64,000 nucleotides of DNA from an uncultured Acidobacteriia bacterium (GTDB lineage: Bacteria > Acidobacteriota > Terriglobia > Bryobacterales > Bryobacteraceae). Each line of letters opens with the position of its first letter. Position 1 is the stretch's first letter. The notes beneath the pieces are model-generated. The model was not told where the DNA came from, searched no databases, and saw only the letters and a program-made list of their open reading frames with translations. Location: assembly GCA_903900705.1 (NCBI GenBank), contig CAIUOG010000179.1, positions 1-64,000 on the forward strand. Direction: 5' to 3'. The translations under genes were made by a program, and so were the position numbers. This document shows, in pieces, positions 1 to 9,849 of this stretch.

Positions 1-1886
1 AGTATGCGGGCGGAAACCGGCTGTATGTCCCGGTGACGCGCATGGACCTGGTGCAGCGGTTCCGCGGCGAGGGTGAGGCGAAGCCGCAGCTGGACAAGAT
101 GGGCGGGGCCACGTGGACGCGGACCCGGACGCGCATCAAGGCCAAGATGCGTGACATGGCGGATGAGCTGCTGAAGCTCTACGCGCAGCGCAAGCTGGCC
201 GAGGGATTTGCGTTTTCGCCGGACAGCAACTGGCAGCGGGAGTTTGAAGACGCGTTTGAGTTCACCGAGACCCGGGACCAGAAAGCGGCCATCGCGGATA
301 TCAAACGCGACATGGAGAACGAGACTCCGATGGACCGGCTGCTGTGCGGCGACGTGGGTTACGGGAAGACGGAAGTGGTGATGCGGGCAGCGTTCAAGGC
401 GATGGGGGATGGCAAGCAGGTGGCCGTACTCGCGCCGACGACGGTGCTTTGCTTCCAGCACTTCAATTCCTTCCGGAAGCGCTTTCAGCAATTCCCGGTG
501 CGGATTGAAATGCTGAGCCGGTTCCGGAGCGCGAAAGAAATCAAAGCGACGCTGGACGAACTGGCCGAGGGCAAGGTGGATCTGGTGGTGGGGACGCACC
601 GGCTGTTTTCCAAAGACGTGTTGTGGAAAGACCTGGGCCTGGTAATTATCGACGAGGAACAGCGGTTCGGGGTGAAGCACAAGGAGCGTCTCAAAGAGAT
701 CTGCAAGGGTGTAGATACGGTGGCGATGAGCGCGACGCCGATTCCGCGTACCTTACATATGTCCCTGCTGGGGCTGCGGGACATGTCCGTGATCGACACG
801 CCGCCGAAGGACCGGCTGGCGATCCACACGGTGGTTGCGCCTTTTGATCCGCAACTGATCAAGCCGGCCATTGAACTGGAACTGGCACGCGGAGGGCAGG
901 TTTATTTTGTGCATAACCGGATCGACTCGATCTGGCACCGGGCGGCGATGATTCAGGAGATGTTCCCGAATGTGCGGGTCGGTGTGGGTCATGGCCAGAT
1001 GGCGGAGGCGGAACTCGAAAAAGTGATGCTGCAGTTTATGCGGCACGAGTTCGACGTGTTTGTCTCGACCACGATTGTGGAGAACGGCATTGACGTCTCA
1101 CTGGCCAACACGATGATTATCGAGAAAGCCGAGAATTACGGGCTTTCCGAGTTGTATCAGCTGCGCGGGCGCGTGGGGCGTTCGAACCGTCGCGCTTATT
1201 GTTACCTCTTAGTAGAGCCGGACACGGAACTGACGGAGGTGGCGCGCAAGAGGCTGGCGGCGCTGAAGGAGTTCAGCGATCTGGGCGCGGGATTCAAAAT
1301 TGCGGCGCTTGATCTGGAACTGCGCGGCGCGGGGAATCTGCTGGGAGGGGAGCAACACGGACATATCAATGCGATCGGGTTCGATATGTATATCCGGATG
1401 CTGGAGGAGACGGTGCGGGAACTGCGCGGCGAAGAGGTTGCGCCGGAGATCCACACGGCGTTGAATCTGGGGCTGGATCTGCGGATACCGGCTAAGTACA
1501 TCACCGATGAGAACCAGCGGCTGCGGGCTTATAAGAGGATTGCGCAGGCCACCGGACATGAGGAATTAATTAAGGTTGAGCAGGAACTGGCGGACCGGTA
1601 TGGCCCGGTGCCGGAAGATATTCGTCATCTGCTGAAGTATTCGCGGCTGAAGACGGCGGCGGAAAAGATCGGGATTGAGGCAGTGGATAGGCGGAGCACG
1701 GTGTTGAATGTGAAGTTCCATGAGCAGACGCGGGTGGATGCGCAGAAACTGATGGCGCTGGTGAGCCGCACGCGGAATGCGCAGTTCACGCCGGCGGGCG
1801 TTTTGCGATTCCCGATTGAGGGTGTAAGCGGTCCAGGGGCGATACTGGAGTACATTGAGACGCGGCTGATCTCGGCTCTGGAATAG
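1..1886 (+). CDS. mfd: Transcription-repair coupling factor Mfd, C-terminal part (5' truncated by window edge)
   Basis: Mfd is the ATP-driven translocase that removes RNA polymerase stalled at DNA lesions and recruits UvrA. The reading frame is open from base 3, where the translation YAGGNRLYVPVTRMDL matches the RNAP-interaction region of Mfd, so the gene starts left of the window and the GTG at 33 is not a start. About 627 of the usual ~1150 residues are present. Walker A reads GDVGYGKTE (visible residues ~116-124), the DEEQ box is at ~217-220 and motif III reads SATPIPRTL. The C-terminal regulatory domain is complete. Only the UvrB-like N-terminus is missing. The family assignment is secure. 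Confidence 0.97.
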   Translation, partial: YAGGNRLYVPVTRMDLVQRFRGEGEAKPQLDKMGGATWTRTRTRIKAKMRDMADELLKLYAQRKLAEGFAFSPDSNWQREFEDAFEFTETRDQKAAIADIKRDMENETPMDRLLCGDVGYGKTEVVMRAAFKAMGDGKQVAVLAPTTVLCFQHFNSFRKRFQQFPVRIEMLSRFRSAKEIKATLDELAEGKVDLVVGTHRLFSKDVLWKDLGLVIIDEEQRFGVKHKERLKEICKGVDTVAMSATPIPRTLHMSLLGLRDMSVIDTPPKDRLAIHTVVAPFDPQLIKPAIELELARGGQVYFVHNRIDSIWHRAAMIQEMFPNVRVGVGHGQMAEAELEKVMLQFMRHEFDVFVSTTIVENGIDVSLANTMIIEKAENYGLSELYQLRGRVGRSNRRAYCYLLVEPDTELTEVARKRLAALKEFSDLGAGFKIAALDLELRGAGNLLGGEQHGHINAIGFDMYIRMLEETVRELRGEEVAPEIHTALNLGLDLRIPAKYITDENQRLRAYKRIAQATGHEELIKVEQELADRYGPVPEDIRHLLKYSRLKTAAEKIGIEAVDRRSTVLNVKFHEQTRVDAQKLMALVSRTRNAQFTPAGVLRFPIEGVSGPGAILEYIETRLISALE

Positions 1887-1939
1887 ACACACTGGTACCC
1901 AAATTGTTATTTATGGGCGTCATAAGGGTTTGCCGTCCA

Positions 1940-1968
1940 TTGACTTTGCACCTACATGTGTCTATCCT
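1940..1968 (+). promoter_or_regulatory. Sigma70-type promoter for the first giant TonB receptor
   Basis: TTGACT at 1940-1945 and TATCCT at 1963-1968 are separated by 17 bp, about 50 bp upstream of the receptor ATG. The purine-rich AAGGGG just before the ATG is a plausible ribosome binding site. The match is 5/6 and 4/6 to consensus, so this is a prediction. Confidence 0.5.
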
Positions 1969-2020
1969 TTTGGGAATCGGTGTCTCATCGATTTCAAACA
2001 AATTGCATAAGGGGTAGTGT

Positions 2021-5000
2021 ATGAAACGAAGTCTTACCAGCGTAGCTGCGCTTGTCGCGGCGGCGCTGCTGAGTTCCGTACCTGTCTGGGCGCAGGCGAC
2101 ATCGTCTGCCAGCATCTCCGGTCTTGTGACCGATCAATCGCAGGCTGCCATTCCGGGAGCGGAGGTCGTGTTGCTCGACCCCAGCACCAATCAGTCGCAG
2201 ACGGCAAAATCCAATGGCTCCGGTCGCTACATCTTTGTAGGCCTGAAGTCCGGCAGCTACACATTCACAGTTACGAAAGATGGTTTTTCAAAGTTCAAAG
2301 TAGATGCGGTGCCGGTGGAAATCGGCAGTTCGGTCACGATCAACGCGGTGCTGCAGGTTGGTTCGACGACCACAACGGTTGAAGTCACTGCTTCGGCTGG
2401 CGTGGAACTGGTGACGACCAACGCGGCGGTGGGTACGACGCTGAGCGGCCAGACGCTGCAGGACTTGCCGAACATGGGTCGCGACGTTTCCACGCTGGCG
2501 GTGCTGCAGCCGGGCACGACCCTGGGCGGCTACACGGCGGGCGCTTATAACGATCAGAACACTTACCAGATTGACGGTGGCAACGCCACTGACGATATGG
2601 CGGGCAACGTGACCGGTTACCAGACGAACTTCACGGGTCTGGGCGGCACGCAGACGGGCGGCGCACCTTCCGCCAACGTTCCGACTCCGGTCGAGAGCGT
2701 GGAAGAGTTCAAGGTGAACACGTTTAACCAGACGGCCGATTTCAACAACTCCATCGGCGGTCAGGTGCAGATTGCGACCAAGCGCGGCACGAACCAGTTC
2801 CATGGTTCGCTGTATGGCTTCTATTACGCAACGAACATCGGCGCGGCGAACAGCTGGGCCAACAACCACACGCCGAGCGCAATTTTCGGCACGCCGTACA
2901 CGCCGATCGTGAAGAATCACCGGTCGCGTTTCGGTACGTCGATCGGCGGTCCGATGACGCCGAAAATTCTGGGCGGCAAGACCTTCTTCTTCTTCAACTA
3001 TGAAGCAGAGCGGTTCCCGAACGTGGGCAGCTACGAACGTCTGGTTCCGACGGCGGCACTCAAGGCCGGCGTTATCCAGGTTCCGAACGCGCAGGGCACG
3101 TACATTCCGTACAACCTGAATCCGACGCCCGTGACGGTGCCGGGTCTGAACAACAACCAGCCGATCATGCCCGCGCAGTGCGGCACCGGGCTGTGCGATC
3201 CGCGCGGCATCGGCATCAACCCCGACATCGCGAAGATCTGGAACACCTACATGCCGGCGGCGAACGATTTCTCGGGTTCGAACCCGGGTGACGGCATCAA
3301 TACCGCGGGCTTCCTTTCGAGCGTGCGCGCCCCGCTGACGTCGAATGCATTCGTCGGCCGCGTGGATCACGATTTCGGCGACAACTGGAAGCTGATGTCG
3401 AGCTACCGGTATGCGCGTCTGATCAACCTGACCACGAACCAGGTGGACATCGGCGGCTTCTTCAGCGGCGATAAGCTGGGCCAGCCGGTTGCGACCGCGC
3501 CGCGTCCGCAGCTGCCTTCCTTCTATGTGGTGGGTTTCACGGGCAACATTCGCCCGAACCTGATCAACGACTTCCGTTTCAGCTACCAGCGTGAATTCTG
3601 GCAGTGGAGCAACCAGAACGCTCCGGGCCAGCTGCCTGGTTACACGGGCGCGGTGGAAATCGCCCCGGGCAACAGCACGGCGCCGGAAAGCACGAACGCG
3701 CTGATTCCTTACAACGTGAACACGCAGAGCATCCGGCAGCGTTTCTGGGATGCGCATGACGCGTATTTCCGTGACGATCTGACCTGGATCAAGGGCCAGC
3801 ACCTGATTCAGTATGGTGGCGCTTACCAGCGGAACTTCGACTATCACACCCGTACGGACAACGGCGTTGGCACGAACAACCAGCTTGTGGACTGGGTTGG
3901 CAGCACGTACATCAACTGGGCGAACTCGCCTTACATCCCCTCCACGGTGCCTTCCAGCCAGACTTCGCTGTACCAGAACCTGTACTCGGAAGTGCTGGGA
4001 CTTGTAACGCAGTCGCAGCTGGCTTATACGCGTTCGGGCAACAACCTGGCGCTGAATCCGGCTGGTTCTTCGGCGTTCGATAAGAGCACGATTCCCTACT
4101 ACAGCTTCTACTTCAGCGACACCTGGAAGGTGAAGCCGAACCTGACGCTGAGCTACAGCCTGGGTTATGCGCTGGAAATGCCGCCGACCGAACAGACCGG
4201 CAAGCAGGTGATGGTTGTGGACACGGCCGGAAACGCGGTGGACGTGCAGGGCTTCATCGCACAGCGGCAGAAGGCGGCGCTGCAGGGTCAGGTGTACAAC
4301 CCGACGCTGGGCTTCGCGACCGTCGGCAACGTCGGTTCGGGCCGCAAGTACCCGTATGATCCGTTCTATGGCGAATTCAGCCCGCGCGTTTCGGCGGCGT
4401 GGAATCCGCACTTCACGGACGGCATTCTGGGCCAGTTGCTGGGCAATGGCGGCACGGTGATCCGTGGCGGTTACAGCCGCATCTGGGGCCGCACCAACGG
4501 TGTGACGCAGGTGCTGACGCCGCTGCTGGGCGTTGGTTTGATTCAGGCGGTTGTCTGCCAGAACCCGACCAAGATGAATACCTGCGCCGGCCCGGCCGGT
4601 GTGGATCCGAGCAATGCGTTCCGCATTGGCCTGGACGGCAACTCCCCGTTCCTGCCGACCGCGTCTCCGACGCTGGCACAGCCCTTCTTCCCGGGCGTGA
4701 ACGGCAACGCGACGGCGAGCGACACTTCGGCGCTTGACCCGCACTACAAACCGCAGCGGACCGACAACTTCACGCTGAGCATTCAGCGCCAGATCACTTC
4801 GAAGTCGATCATCGAAGTGGGTTACATTGGCCGCAAGATCGCCAATGAAACGCTCGCGACCAACCTGGACGCGGTGCCGTACATGACCACCCTGGGTGGC
4901 CAGCAGTTCTCGCAGGCTTATGCGGCGACGTACTTCGCGCTGCAGGCGGGCACGGCGGCGGCGGCGATTCCGGCGCAGCCGTTCTTCGAAAACGCTTTCG

Positions 5001-6043
5001 GGGGCGCACAGTCGGCCAGCTGCAAGGCGTATTCGAGCTGCACGGCGTTTATCGCCTCCACGCAGACTTCGCTGTTCAAAAACGCGCAGGTTTCCGATCT
5101 GTGGGCCGCGATGAACAAAGCAGCCAGCTGGACGCTGGGTCGCACGATGATTTCCGGTCCCGCGGTTCCGGGCGGCAACGTCGCGGCGCAGGCGGCGTCG
5201 ATCGATATCCAGAGCTCGCTCGGCTACGGTAACTACAACGCCATGTACGTTACCTGGCGCGCACGCGAATTCCACAACATGACTATCCTGTCGAACTTCA
5301 CGTACGGCAGCGCAAAGGGTACCGCGGCACTGGCGCAGTACAACAGTTCGTACACGCAGTTCGATGCGTTCAACACGCACGCGAACTACGGTCCGAGCAA
5401 CTTCGACTACAAGTTCCTCTACAACTTCGCGGCGACCTACAAAACGCCGTGGTTTGCGAGCCAGAAGGGTATTGCCGGGCATCTGCTGGGCGGATACTCC
5501 GTGGCTCCGCTGTTCTACGCACAGAGCGGCGCTCCGGTCTGCGTGGGTTATGCGGCCGGTTCGGTACAGCAGGCGTTCGGCGCGTCCTCGTCGTCGAGCA
5601 TCACGGGACCGAACTACAGCTCGGGTGACTGCGCTCAGGTGATCAACCCGGGTGCGAAGCTCCAGTGGTCGGAATACCAGAACTTCGGATCGGGTGGTGT
5701 GGGTACCAACAACTCGACCGGTCTGAACGTGTTCGCCGATCCGGCGGCAGTTGCGGCTAACCTCCGCCGCTGCATCCTGGGCTACGACACCAGCTGCGGT
5801 GGCTACGGCAACATGCGTGGTCTGCCGACCTGGAACTTGGACGCTTCGTTCGTGAAGGAAATCGGAGTCTGGAAAGAAGGACGCGTGGGTGCGACGTTTA
5901 CGGCGCAGTTCACGAACCTGCTGAACCACTTCCAACCTTCCAACCCCGGTCCTTCGATCACGAGTCTGACGACTTTCGGTCGCATCACTGGTCAGTCAAA
6001 CACTCCCCGCAACCTCGAAATGGGTCTTCGTATCCACTTCTAG
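2021..6043 (+). CDS. Oar-like TonB-dependent outer-membrane receptor with carboxypeptidase-regulatory domain
   Basis: Predicted outer-membrane transporter for large, probably oligosaccharide-type ligands. The 1340-residue protein has a signal peptide (residues 1-25, cleavage after VWAQA). An Ig-like carboxypeptidase-regulatory domain follows (~30-110, with the typical ISGLVTDQSQAAIPGA opening), then a plug-like region (~120-260) containing QIDGGNATDD, and a very long beta-barrel ending in LRIHF. This architecture is the one expanded in Acidobacteriota. It has its own promoter and terminator and no SusD partner, so it is monocistronic. The ligand cannot be read from sequence. Confidence 0.93.
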   Translation: MKRSLTSVAALVAAALLSSVPVWAQATSSASISGLVTDQSQAAIPGAEVVLLDPSTNQSQTAKSNGSGRYIFVGLKSGSYTFTVTKDGFSKFKVDAVPVEIGSSVTINAVLQVGSTTTTVEVTASAGVELVTTNAAVGTTLSGQTLQDLPNMGRDVSTLAVLQPGTTLGGYTAGAYNDQNTYQIDGGNATDDMAGNVTGYQTNFTGLGGTQTGGAPSANVPTPVESVEEFKVNTFNQTADFNNSIGGQVQIATKRGTNQFHGSLYGFYYATNIGAANSWANNHTPSAIFGTPYTPIVKNHRSRFGTSIGGPMTPKILGGKTFFFFNYEAERFPNVGSYERLVPTAALKAGVIQVPNAQGTYIPYNLNPTPVTVPGLNNNQPIMPAQCGTGLCDPRGIGINPDIAKIWNTYMPAANDFSGSNPGDGINTAGFLSSVRAPLTSNAFVGRVDHDFGDNWKLMSSYRYARLINLTTNQVDIGGFFSGDKLGQPVATAPRPQLPSFYVVGFTGNIRPNLINDFRFSYQREFWQWSNQNAPGQLPGYTGAVEIAPGNSTAPESTNALIPYNVNTQSIRQRFWDAHDAYFRDDLTWIKGQHLIQYGGAYQRNFDYHTRTDNGVGTNNQLVDWVGSTYINWANSPYIPSTVPSSQTSLYQNLYSEVLGLVTQSQLAYTRSGNNLALNPAGSSAFDKSTIPYYSFYFSDTWKVKPNLTLSYSLGYALEMPPTEQTGKQVMVVDTAGNAVDVQGFIAQRQKAALQGQVYNPTLGFATVGNVGSGRKYPYDPFYGEFSPRVSAAWNPHFTDGILGQLLGNGGTVIRGGYSRIWGRTNGVTQVLTPLLGVGLIQAVVCQNPTKMNTCAGPAGVDPSNAFRIGLDGNSPFLPTASPTLAQPFFPGVNGNATASDTSALDPHYKPQRTDNFTLSIQRQITSKSIIEVGYIGRKIANETLATNLDAVPYMTTLGGQQFSQAYAATYFALQAGTAAAAIPAQPFFENAFGGAQSASCKAYSSCTAFIASTQTSLFKNAQVSDLWAAMNKAASWTLGRTMISGPAVPGGNVAAQAASIDIQSSLGYGNYNAMYVTWRAREFHNMTILSNFTYGSAKGTAALAQYNSSYTQFDAFNTHANYGPSNFDYKFLYNFAATYKTPWFASQKGIAGHLLGGYSVAPLFYAQSGAPVCVGYAAGSVQQAFGASSSSSITGPNYSSGDCAQVINPGAKLQWSEYQNFGSGGVGTNNSTGLNVFADPAAVAANLRRCILGYDTSCGGYGNMRGLPTWNLDASFVKEIGVWKEGRVGATFTAQFTNLLNHFQPSNPGPSITSLTTFGRITGQSNTPRNLEMGLRIHF

Positions 6044-6068
6044 TTGAAGGGTCAAAGGCAAGAAAGAA

Positions 6069-6101
6069 AGCGGCGGAGCCTTCGGGCTCCGCCGCTTTTT
6101 T
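6069..6101 (+). terminator. Rho-independent terminator after the TonB receptor
   Basis: A perfect 12-bp GC-rich stem (6069-6080 with 6085-6096) closed by a TTCG tetraloop is followed by five further T residues. It lies 25 bp past the receptor stop codon. The opposite strand also has a pyrimidine-rich tail, so it may also end the convergent gene at 6129-6821. Confidence 0.93.
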
Positions 6102-6128
6102 GCGTTTCGGGGGGGAGGGAAAGAGCGG

Positions 6129-6821
6129 TTAGGGAAAAATAAATGCGCGGCAAGGATCGAATGGATTGATCAGGATAATCCTGTCCCAGTCATGTGGTGG
6201 AACCATAAGGTTTTCGCCGGTGGCCAGACTGATGTGGTCGACCAGTACCAGCCACCACTCGTCATATTTGTGCCGGATGGACGCGACTTTGGCGGTCTTC
6301 TCATCAATACAGATTTTGAGATTGCGCTCCAACTCCGGGGTAACCCATCCACCGGAATCCAAGTCGAAAACGGCGCCCAGAGAAAAGAGCTTGGGTCGTG
6401 CGGAGGGGGCAGGCTCCAGGCGAAGTCCGAAATTTCTGTTAACCATCCTCCAGGTCTGCTTCTGGTCCGGCGCGTCCAGGAACAATTTCAGCTCACTGCA
6501 AACTTTGCGATTGAGAACTTTCCAGCTTTCCTCTTGAGGCCGGGAAAAGCGAATGTCCACAAACCAACTGCAGTCACCCGGCGCAGGGCCAAATGAATCC
6601 AGCACATTTTTCAAGTTTCTTGCGGTGGTGATGGCAAGGCTTTCAATCCCTTCGAGAGATGTCTCGTTGTAGCAGCAGTTCTGATTTAGTCTCCTAACCT
6701 CCACAGCAATCCTTCCGTCCAGAAGGAAATCGGGCGTCTTCTTGCCCTCCGGTTCGAAGACGATCTGCCGGAAGCCCTGATGACTGAAATAATCGTGCGC
6801 TATCTTTTCCGATTGATCCAC
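6129..6821 (-). CDS. Orphan protein with a PD-(D/E)XK nuclease-like N-terminal motif
   Basis: No family is recognised for this 230-residue protein. Near the N-terminus the segment KKTPDFLLDGRIAVEVRR places PD31 and E41-V-R43 at the spacing of a PD-(D/E)XK nuclease core, with Arg in place of the usual Lys. The preceding SHQGF/QIVFEPEG region would form the first strand. The rest is charged, with no signal peptide or membrane segment. Base composition is visibly lower in GC and codon use less biased than in the flanking genes, which suggests acquisition by transfer. It is monocistronic, convergent with the TonB receptor, and has no methylase or partner gene nearby. Nuclease activity is an inference from one motif. 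Confidence 0.7.
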   Translation of the reverse strand: MDQSEKIAHDYFSHQGFRQIVFEPEGKKTPDFLLDGRIAVEVRRLNQNCCYNETSLEGIESLAITTARNLKNVLDSFGPAPGDCSWFVDIRFSRPQEESWKVLNRKVCSELKLFLDAPDQKQTWRMVNRNFGLRLEPAPSARPKLFSLGAVFDLDSGGWVTPELERNLKICIDEKTAKVASIRHKYDEWWLVLVDHISLATGENLMVPPHDWDRIILINPFDPCRAFIFP

Positions 6822-6843
6822 GCAACGATGGTACGTCTCAACC

Positions 6844-9201
6844 TTATTTCGCCGCCTCCACCACCTTCACGCTTTCGGGCCGCGAAAGCGCATAGGGGCG
6901 GGCGACGTCCAGAAAGTGGTTGTTATTGAGCAGGACGCTGCGCGCCTGAGGGCCGACCTGAATGCCGACGGGAGAGTGTTCGATGGTGTTGCCATCGACA
7001 ACGAGGTCGAACAGGCGGATTTCGCCGGTTTGTTCGGAGTTGTCTTTCGGAGTGTCCTGCGCGGCGGGAGGGAGGGCGACGCGCTGGTTATAGCGGAGAT
7101 GGTTGCCGCGGATGATGGCGCCGAGGGTGCCGGGGACTTTTTCTCCGGCCACGTCATCCACCATCACGGTTTGTTTGTCGTACTGAGAGGAGCCGAATTT
7201 GGTGACGCGAAGGCCGCCGCCGGTGAGGCCGACGAAGCTGAACGGGAGAGTCTTTTCGGGCGTGGGGCCGCCGCCGGGGCCGATGCCGGGGTGGTAGGTG
7301 TTGGCGAAGGCGACGTCGTTATAGCGGAACTGGAGGAACCAGCCGTTCTGGCCCCAGATGCCCTGGTTGCGTTCGACCTTGTTGCTGTCGACGATGAAGT
7401 CGTAATAACTGCCCCAGAGTTGTGAGAAGGCGCTGACATCGTAACCTTCGCTCTTGTAGACGATCATGTGCTGCATGACGGACCAGAGGCCGAGGGTACT
7501 GCGAGTATCGGGCTGGACGAGCCAGGGCTTGTCGACGGTGAATTCGGTGGGGGAGTTGGTGGTGATTTCGCGAAACTGGCCGCGACCGGGGCCGTCGAGA
7601 ACCATGAGGTAAAGGCCCTGGAATTCGTCCGGTTTGGCTTTGATGCCGGTGAGGGTGAACTTTGTGCCGTCCACCTGGGCGGGCTTGCCGAACCAGGCAA
7701 TGTTTTTCCCGAGGCCGGCGGTGGGCAGGGCGGAGATGTCAAGAGTCATGCCTTCGCGCTCGCCGCGCACGAAGTTGTACGTGCGGTTGTGGGCGGAGTA
7801 GACATACTTCATGCCGATATGGCCGTAGCCCCAGGAGGACGAGGCGCGGATTTCGTTGGATTCGGAGACGGTATAGTGCGCGCCGCCGCCCATTTCGACC
7901 CAGGCGTAGCCCATGGAGTTGCTGAAGGAGTTGCCGGTCTCGCGGGCATTGCGAATGCCGCGGATGTGGACTGCCCCGCCCTGCAGCTGGGAGTCAGAGA
8001 GTTCGAAATTGGTCGCGCCGTTGATGCCGAGGACGTTGACGCCGTCGATGCCGTACTTGTTGCCGAGGGTAGCGCCGGCGCCGCGGCCGGCGACGATCCA
8101 GTGCTGCAGATTGACGCGGCGAATGAAGATGTCATGCTCTTCGCCTTCGGCGTGGCCGGGTTTGAGGTCCGCCGGGACACCCTGGCCGAAGCTGACGTCT
8201 TCGAGAAGAAAGTTCACTTTGCGGGCGATGACGCTGAGGTCTTCCACGCCGTAAGGGGCCTGGGCGAAGATGGCGGCCTGGGTAAATTCCTCCATGGCTT
8301 TGGGTTCGTCAACGGGCCACATGAGGACGGTGGCGTCGCGCTGTTCGCCGCGCAGGACGGTGTGGGGCGGGATGACGATGGTGCGGGAGAGGCGGTAGAT
8401 GCCCCAGGGGAGATAGACGACGCCTCCACCGTTCTGGCGGGCGGCGGCGAGGGCTGCTTCGATGGCGGCGGTGTCGTCTGTGACGTCATCCCCGTGAGCG
8501 CCGAAATCCTGCTTCACGTTGAAGACTTTGGCGGGCCAGGTTTGGGGCGGCCGGATCTCGACGGTAAGAGGAGCGGCCCAGGCGGCGGCTCCGCCGAAGC
8601 CGTTGTGGACGCGGAGCTCGTAGCGACCGGGGGCGAGGGTGGCGGGGAGTTTGGCGCGGAGGGAAAAACGCTCGGCTTTGGTGACGGGGATATCGAGCCA
8701 GGCGGCGCCGGGGGCGCGAAGGGCGATGCGGGGGTGGCCGAGGTCATCGGGCAGGAGGAAATCTTTGCCGATGATCTGGACCTCGGCTCCGGCGGGGGAT
8801 TGGTTTTGCAGGAGGCCGGGGACAAGGGTGGTGGGCTGGAGGAACCAGAGTTCGGGGCGGTTCAGGAGGACGGGTTTCGAGGGGCCGTCCGGGGTTTCCA
8901 GCCGGACAGCGAAGACGCCATTGCGGAGGCCGGGGGGCAGGATGAATTTGGCGGATTCTTCCGACGCCTGGAGGATGGGGAGGGCCGGGGCGGTGGCAGG
9001 GGGCGTGAGTGCGCCGTCCGCGGCAGGCAGCGCAACGGCGTCGGGCAGACGCCATAGCCGGGCCTGCGCGGCTTTGGCGAGGCCGCCACCGTAGAGGAGG
9101 ACGGCGTTGCCGGGGGCGAGGCTGTCGGACTGCCAGAAGACGACAGGGCCGGCGGGAGCGGAGGCGGCGAGAACGAGGGTGAAGAAGAGTATTCGGGTCA
9201 T
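6844..9201 (-). CDS. Exported pectate-lyase-fold (right-handed beta-helix) protein
   Basis: Likely extracytoplasmic polysaccharide lyase or hydrolase of the Pectate_lyase_3 type. I start it at the ATG at 9201, since the upstream in-frame ATG at 9282 adds a proline-rich tail while 9201 opens directly on a signal peptide (MTRILFFTLVLAASAPAG). Residues ~30-245 look like IPT/Ig-like beta domains. At ~250 the motif FGAHGDDVTDDTAAIEAAL, then GGGVVYLPWGIYRLS, marks the start of the beta-helix, which runs to the C-terminus. The product is 785 residues. Substrate and catalytic residues are not identifiable, and it could be a binding or epimerase-type helix. Confidence 0.85.
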   Translation of the reverse strand: MTRILFFTLVLAASAPAGPVVFWQSDSLAPGNAVLLYGGGLAKAAQARLWRLPDAVALPAADGALTPPATAPALPILQASEESAKFILPPGLRNGVFAVRLETPDGPSKPVLLNRPELWFLQPTTLVPGLLQNQSPAGAEVQIIGKDFLLPDDLGHPRIALRAPGAAWLDIPVTKAERFSLRAKLPATLAPGRYELRVHNGFGGAAAWAAPLTVEIRPPQTWPAKVFNVKQDFGAHGDDVTDDTAAIEAALAAARQNGGGVVYLPWGIYRLSRTIVIPPHTVLRGEQRDATVLMWPVDEPKAMEEFTQAAIFAQAPYGVEDLSVIARKVNFLLEDVSFGQGVPADLKPGHAEGEEHDIFIRRVNLQHWIVAGRGAGATLGNKYGIDGVNVLGINGATNFELSDSQLQGGAVHIRGIRNARETGNSFSNSMGYAWVEMGGGAHYTVSESNEIRASSSWGYGHIGMKYVYSAHNRTYNFVRGEREGMTLDISALPTAGLGKNIAWFGKPAQVDGTKFTLTGIKAKPDEFQGLYLMVLDGPGRGQFREITTNSPTEFTVDKPWLVQPDTRSTLGLWSVMQHMIVYKSEGYDVSAFSQLWGSYYDFIVDSNKVERNQGIWGQNGWFLQFRYNDVAFANTYHPGIGPGGGPTPEKTLPFSFVGLTGGGLRVTKFGSSQYDKQTVMVDDVAGEKVPGTLGAIIRGNHLRYNQRVALPPAAQDTPKDNSEQTGEIRLFDLVVDGNTIEHSPVGIQVGPQARSVLLNNNHFLDVARPYALSRPESVKVVEAAK

Positions 9202-9287
9202 CCAGAAGTGAGGATGCCGGTTTGGACGGGGAAGGTTGGGCGAGTTTGGAAATAAGGCGGGCGGGGGCGCGGGGACATCCAATCGTT

Positions 9288-9776
9288 ATGAAGCGAGTGG
9301 AGCCAAAAGCGGGGCAGGAATCTGTGTGGGATTATCCGCGTCCGCCACGGGTGGAACCGTGTCCTCACCGGGTTTGGGTGGTGTTCAACGGTGAGATTGT
9401 GGTGGATTCGACGCGGGCGTGGCGGTTGCTGGAGACGAGCCATCCGCCGAGCTATTACATTCCGCGGGAGGATGTGCGGATGGAGTTTCTGCGTGCGCGG
9501 GAGCGGCGGAGCTTTTGCGAGTTCAAGGGAGCGGCGGAGTATTGGGACCTGGTGGTGGGGGAAAAGGTGTCGCTGGAAGCGGCGTGGAGTTATCCGTCGC
9601 CGGGCGGCAAGTACGCGGTGCTGCGGGATTGCCTGGCTTTTTACGCGGGGCGGGTGGATGCCTGTTACGTGGGGCAGGAGAAAGTGACGCCGCAGGCCGG
9701 CGGTTTCTACGGGGGCTGGATCACTTCGGACGTGGTGGGGCCGTTTAAGGGCGGGCCGGGAACGATGGGGTGGTAG
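9288..9776 (+). CDS. DUF427 domain protein
   Basis: Small cytoplasmic protein of the DUF427 family. Start chosen at ATG 9288, giving MKRVEPKAGQESVWDYPRPP, which is how family members begin; an earlier in-frame start at 9222 adds a tail not expected for the family. The 162-residue product carries the family hallmarks VVFNGEIVVDSTRAWRLLET, SHPPSYYIPREDV and the C-terminal YPSPGGKYAVLRDCLAFYAGRVD block. The molecular function of the family is not established. It is divergent from the pectate-lyase-fold gene, with 86 bp between the starts, and ends before a bidirectional terminator. Confidence 0.85.
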   Translation: MKRVEPKAGQESVWDYPRPPRVEPCPHRVWVVFNGEIVVDSTRAWRLLETSHPPSYYIPREDVRMEFLRARERRSFCEFKGAAEYWDLVVGEKVSLEAAWSYPSPGGKYAVLRDCLAFYAGRVDACYVGQEKVTPQAGGFYGGWITSDVVGPFKGGPGTMGW

Positions 9777-9797
9777 GGGCGAGGCGGAAATAAAGAA

Positions 9798-9835
9798 AGG
9801 GCGGCCGGGGATGTCCCCGACCGCCCTGTTTGTTT
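9798..9835. terminator. Bidirectional terminator between DUF427 gene and second TonB receptor
   Basis: A 14-bp stem with one mismatch (9798-9811 with 9814-9827) has T-rich sequence on the right (GTTTGTTTG) and, read on the other strand, a T-rich tail on the left (CTTTCTTTATTT). It sits between two convergent genes and can serve both. Confidence 0.85.
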
Positions 9836-9849
9836 GCGGTACAGATTGT

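Noticed and set aside
2288-5935. A 1215-codon open frame on the minus strand opposite the first TonB receptor
   Set aside because: Rich in Arg, His and Val with no domain, signal or ribosome binding site. It is a mirror frame created by the strong third-position GC bias of the real gene.
7468-9057. 529-codon plus-strand frame inside the pectate-lyase-fold gene
   Set aside because: Composition-driven shadow (Gly/Asp/Val) with no family features.
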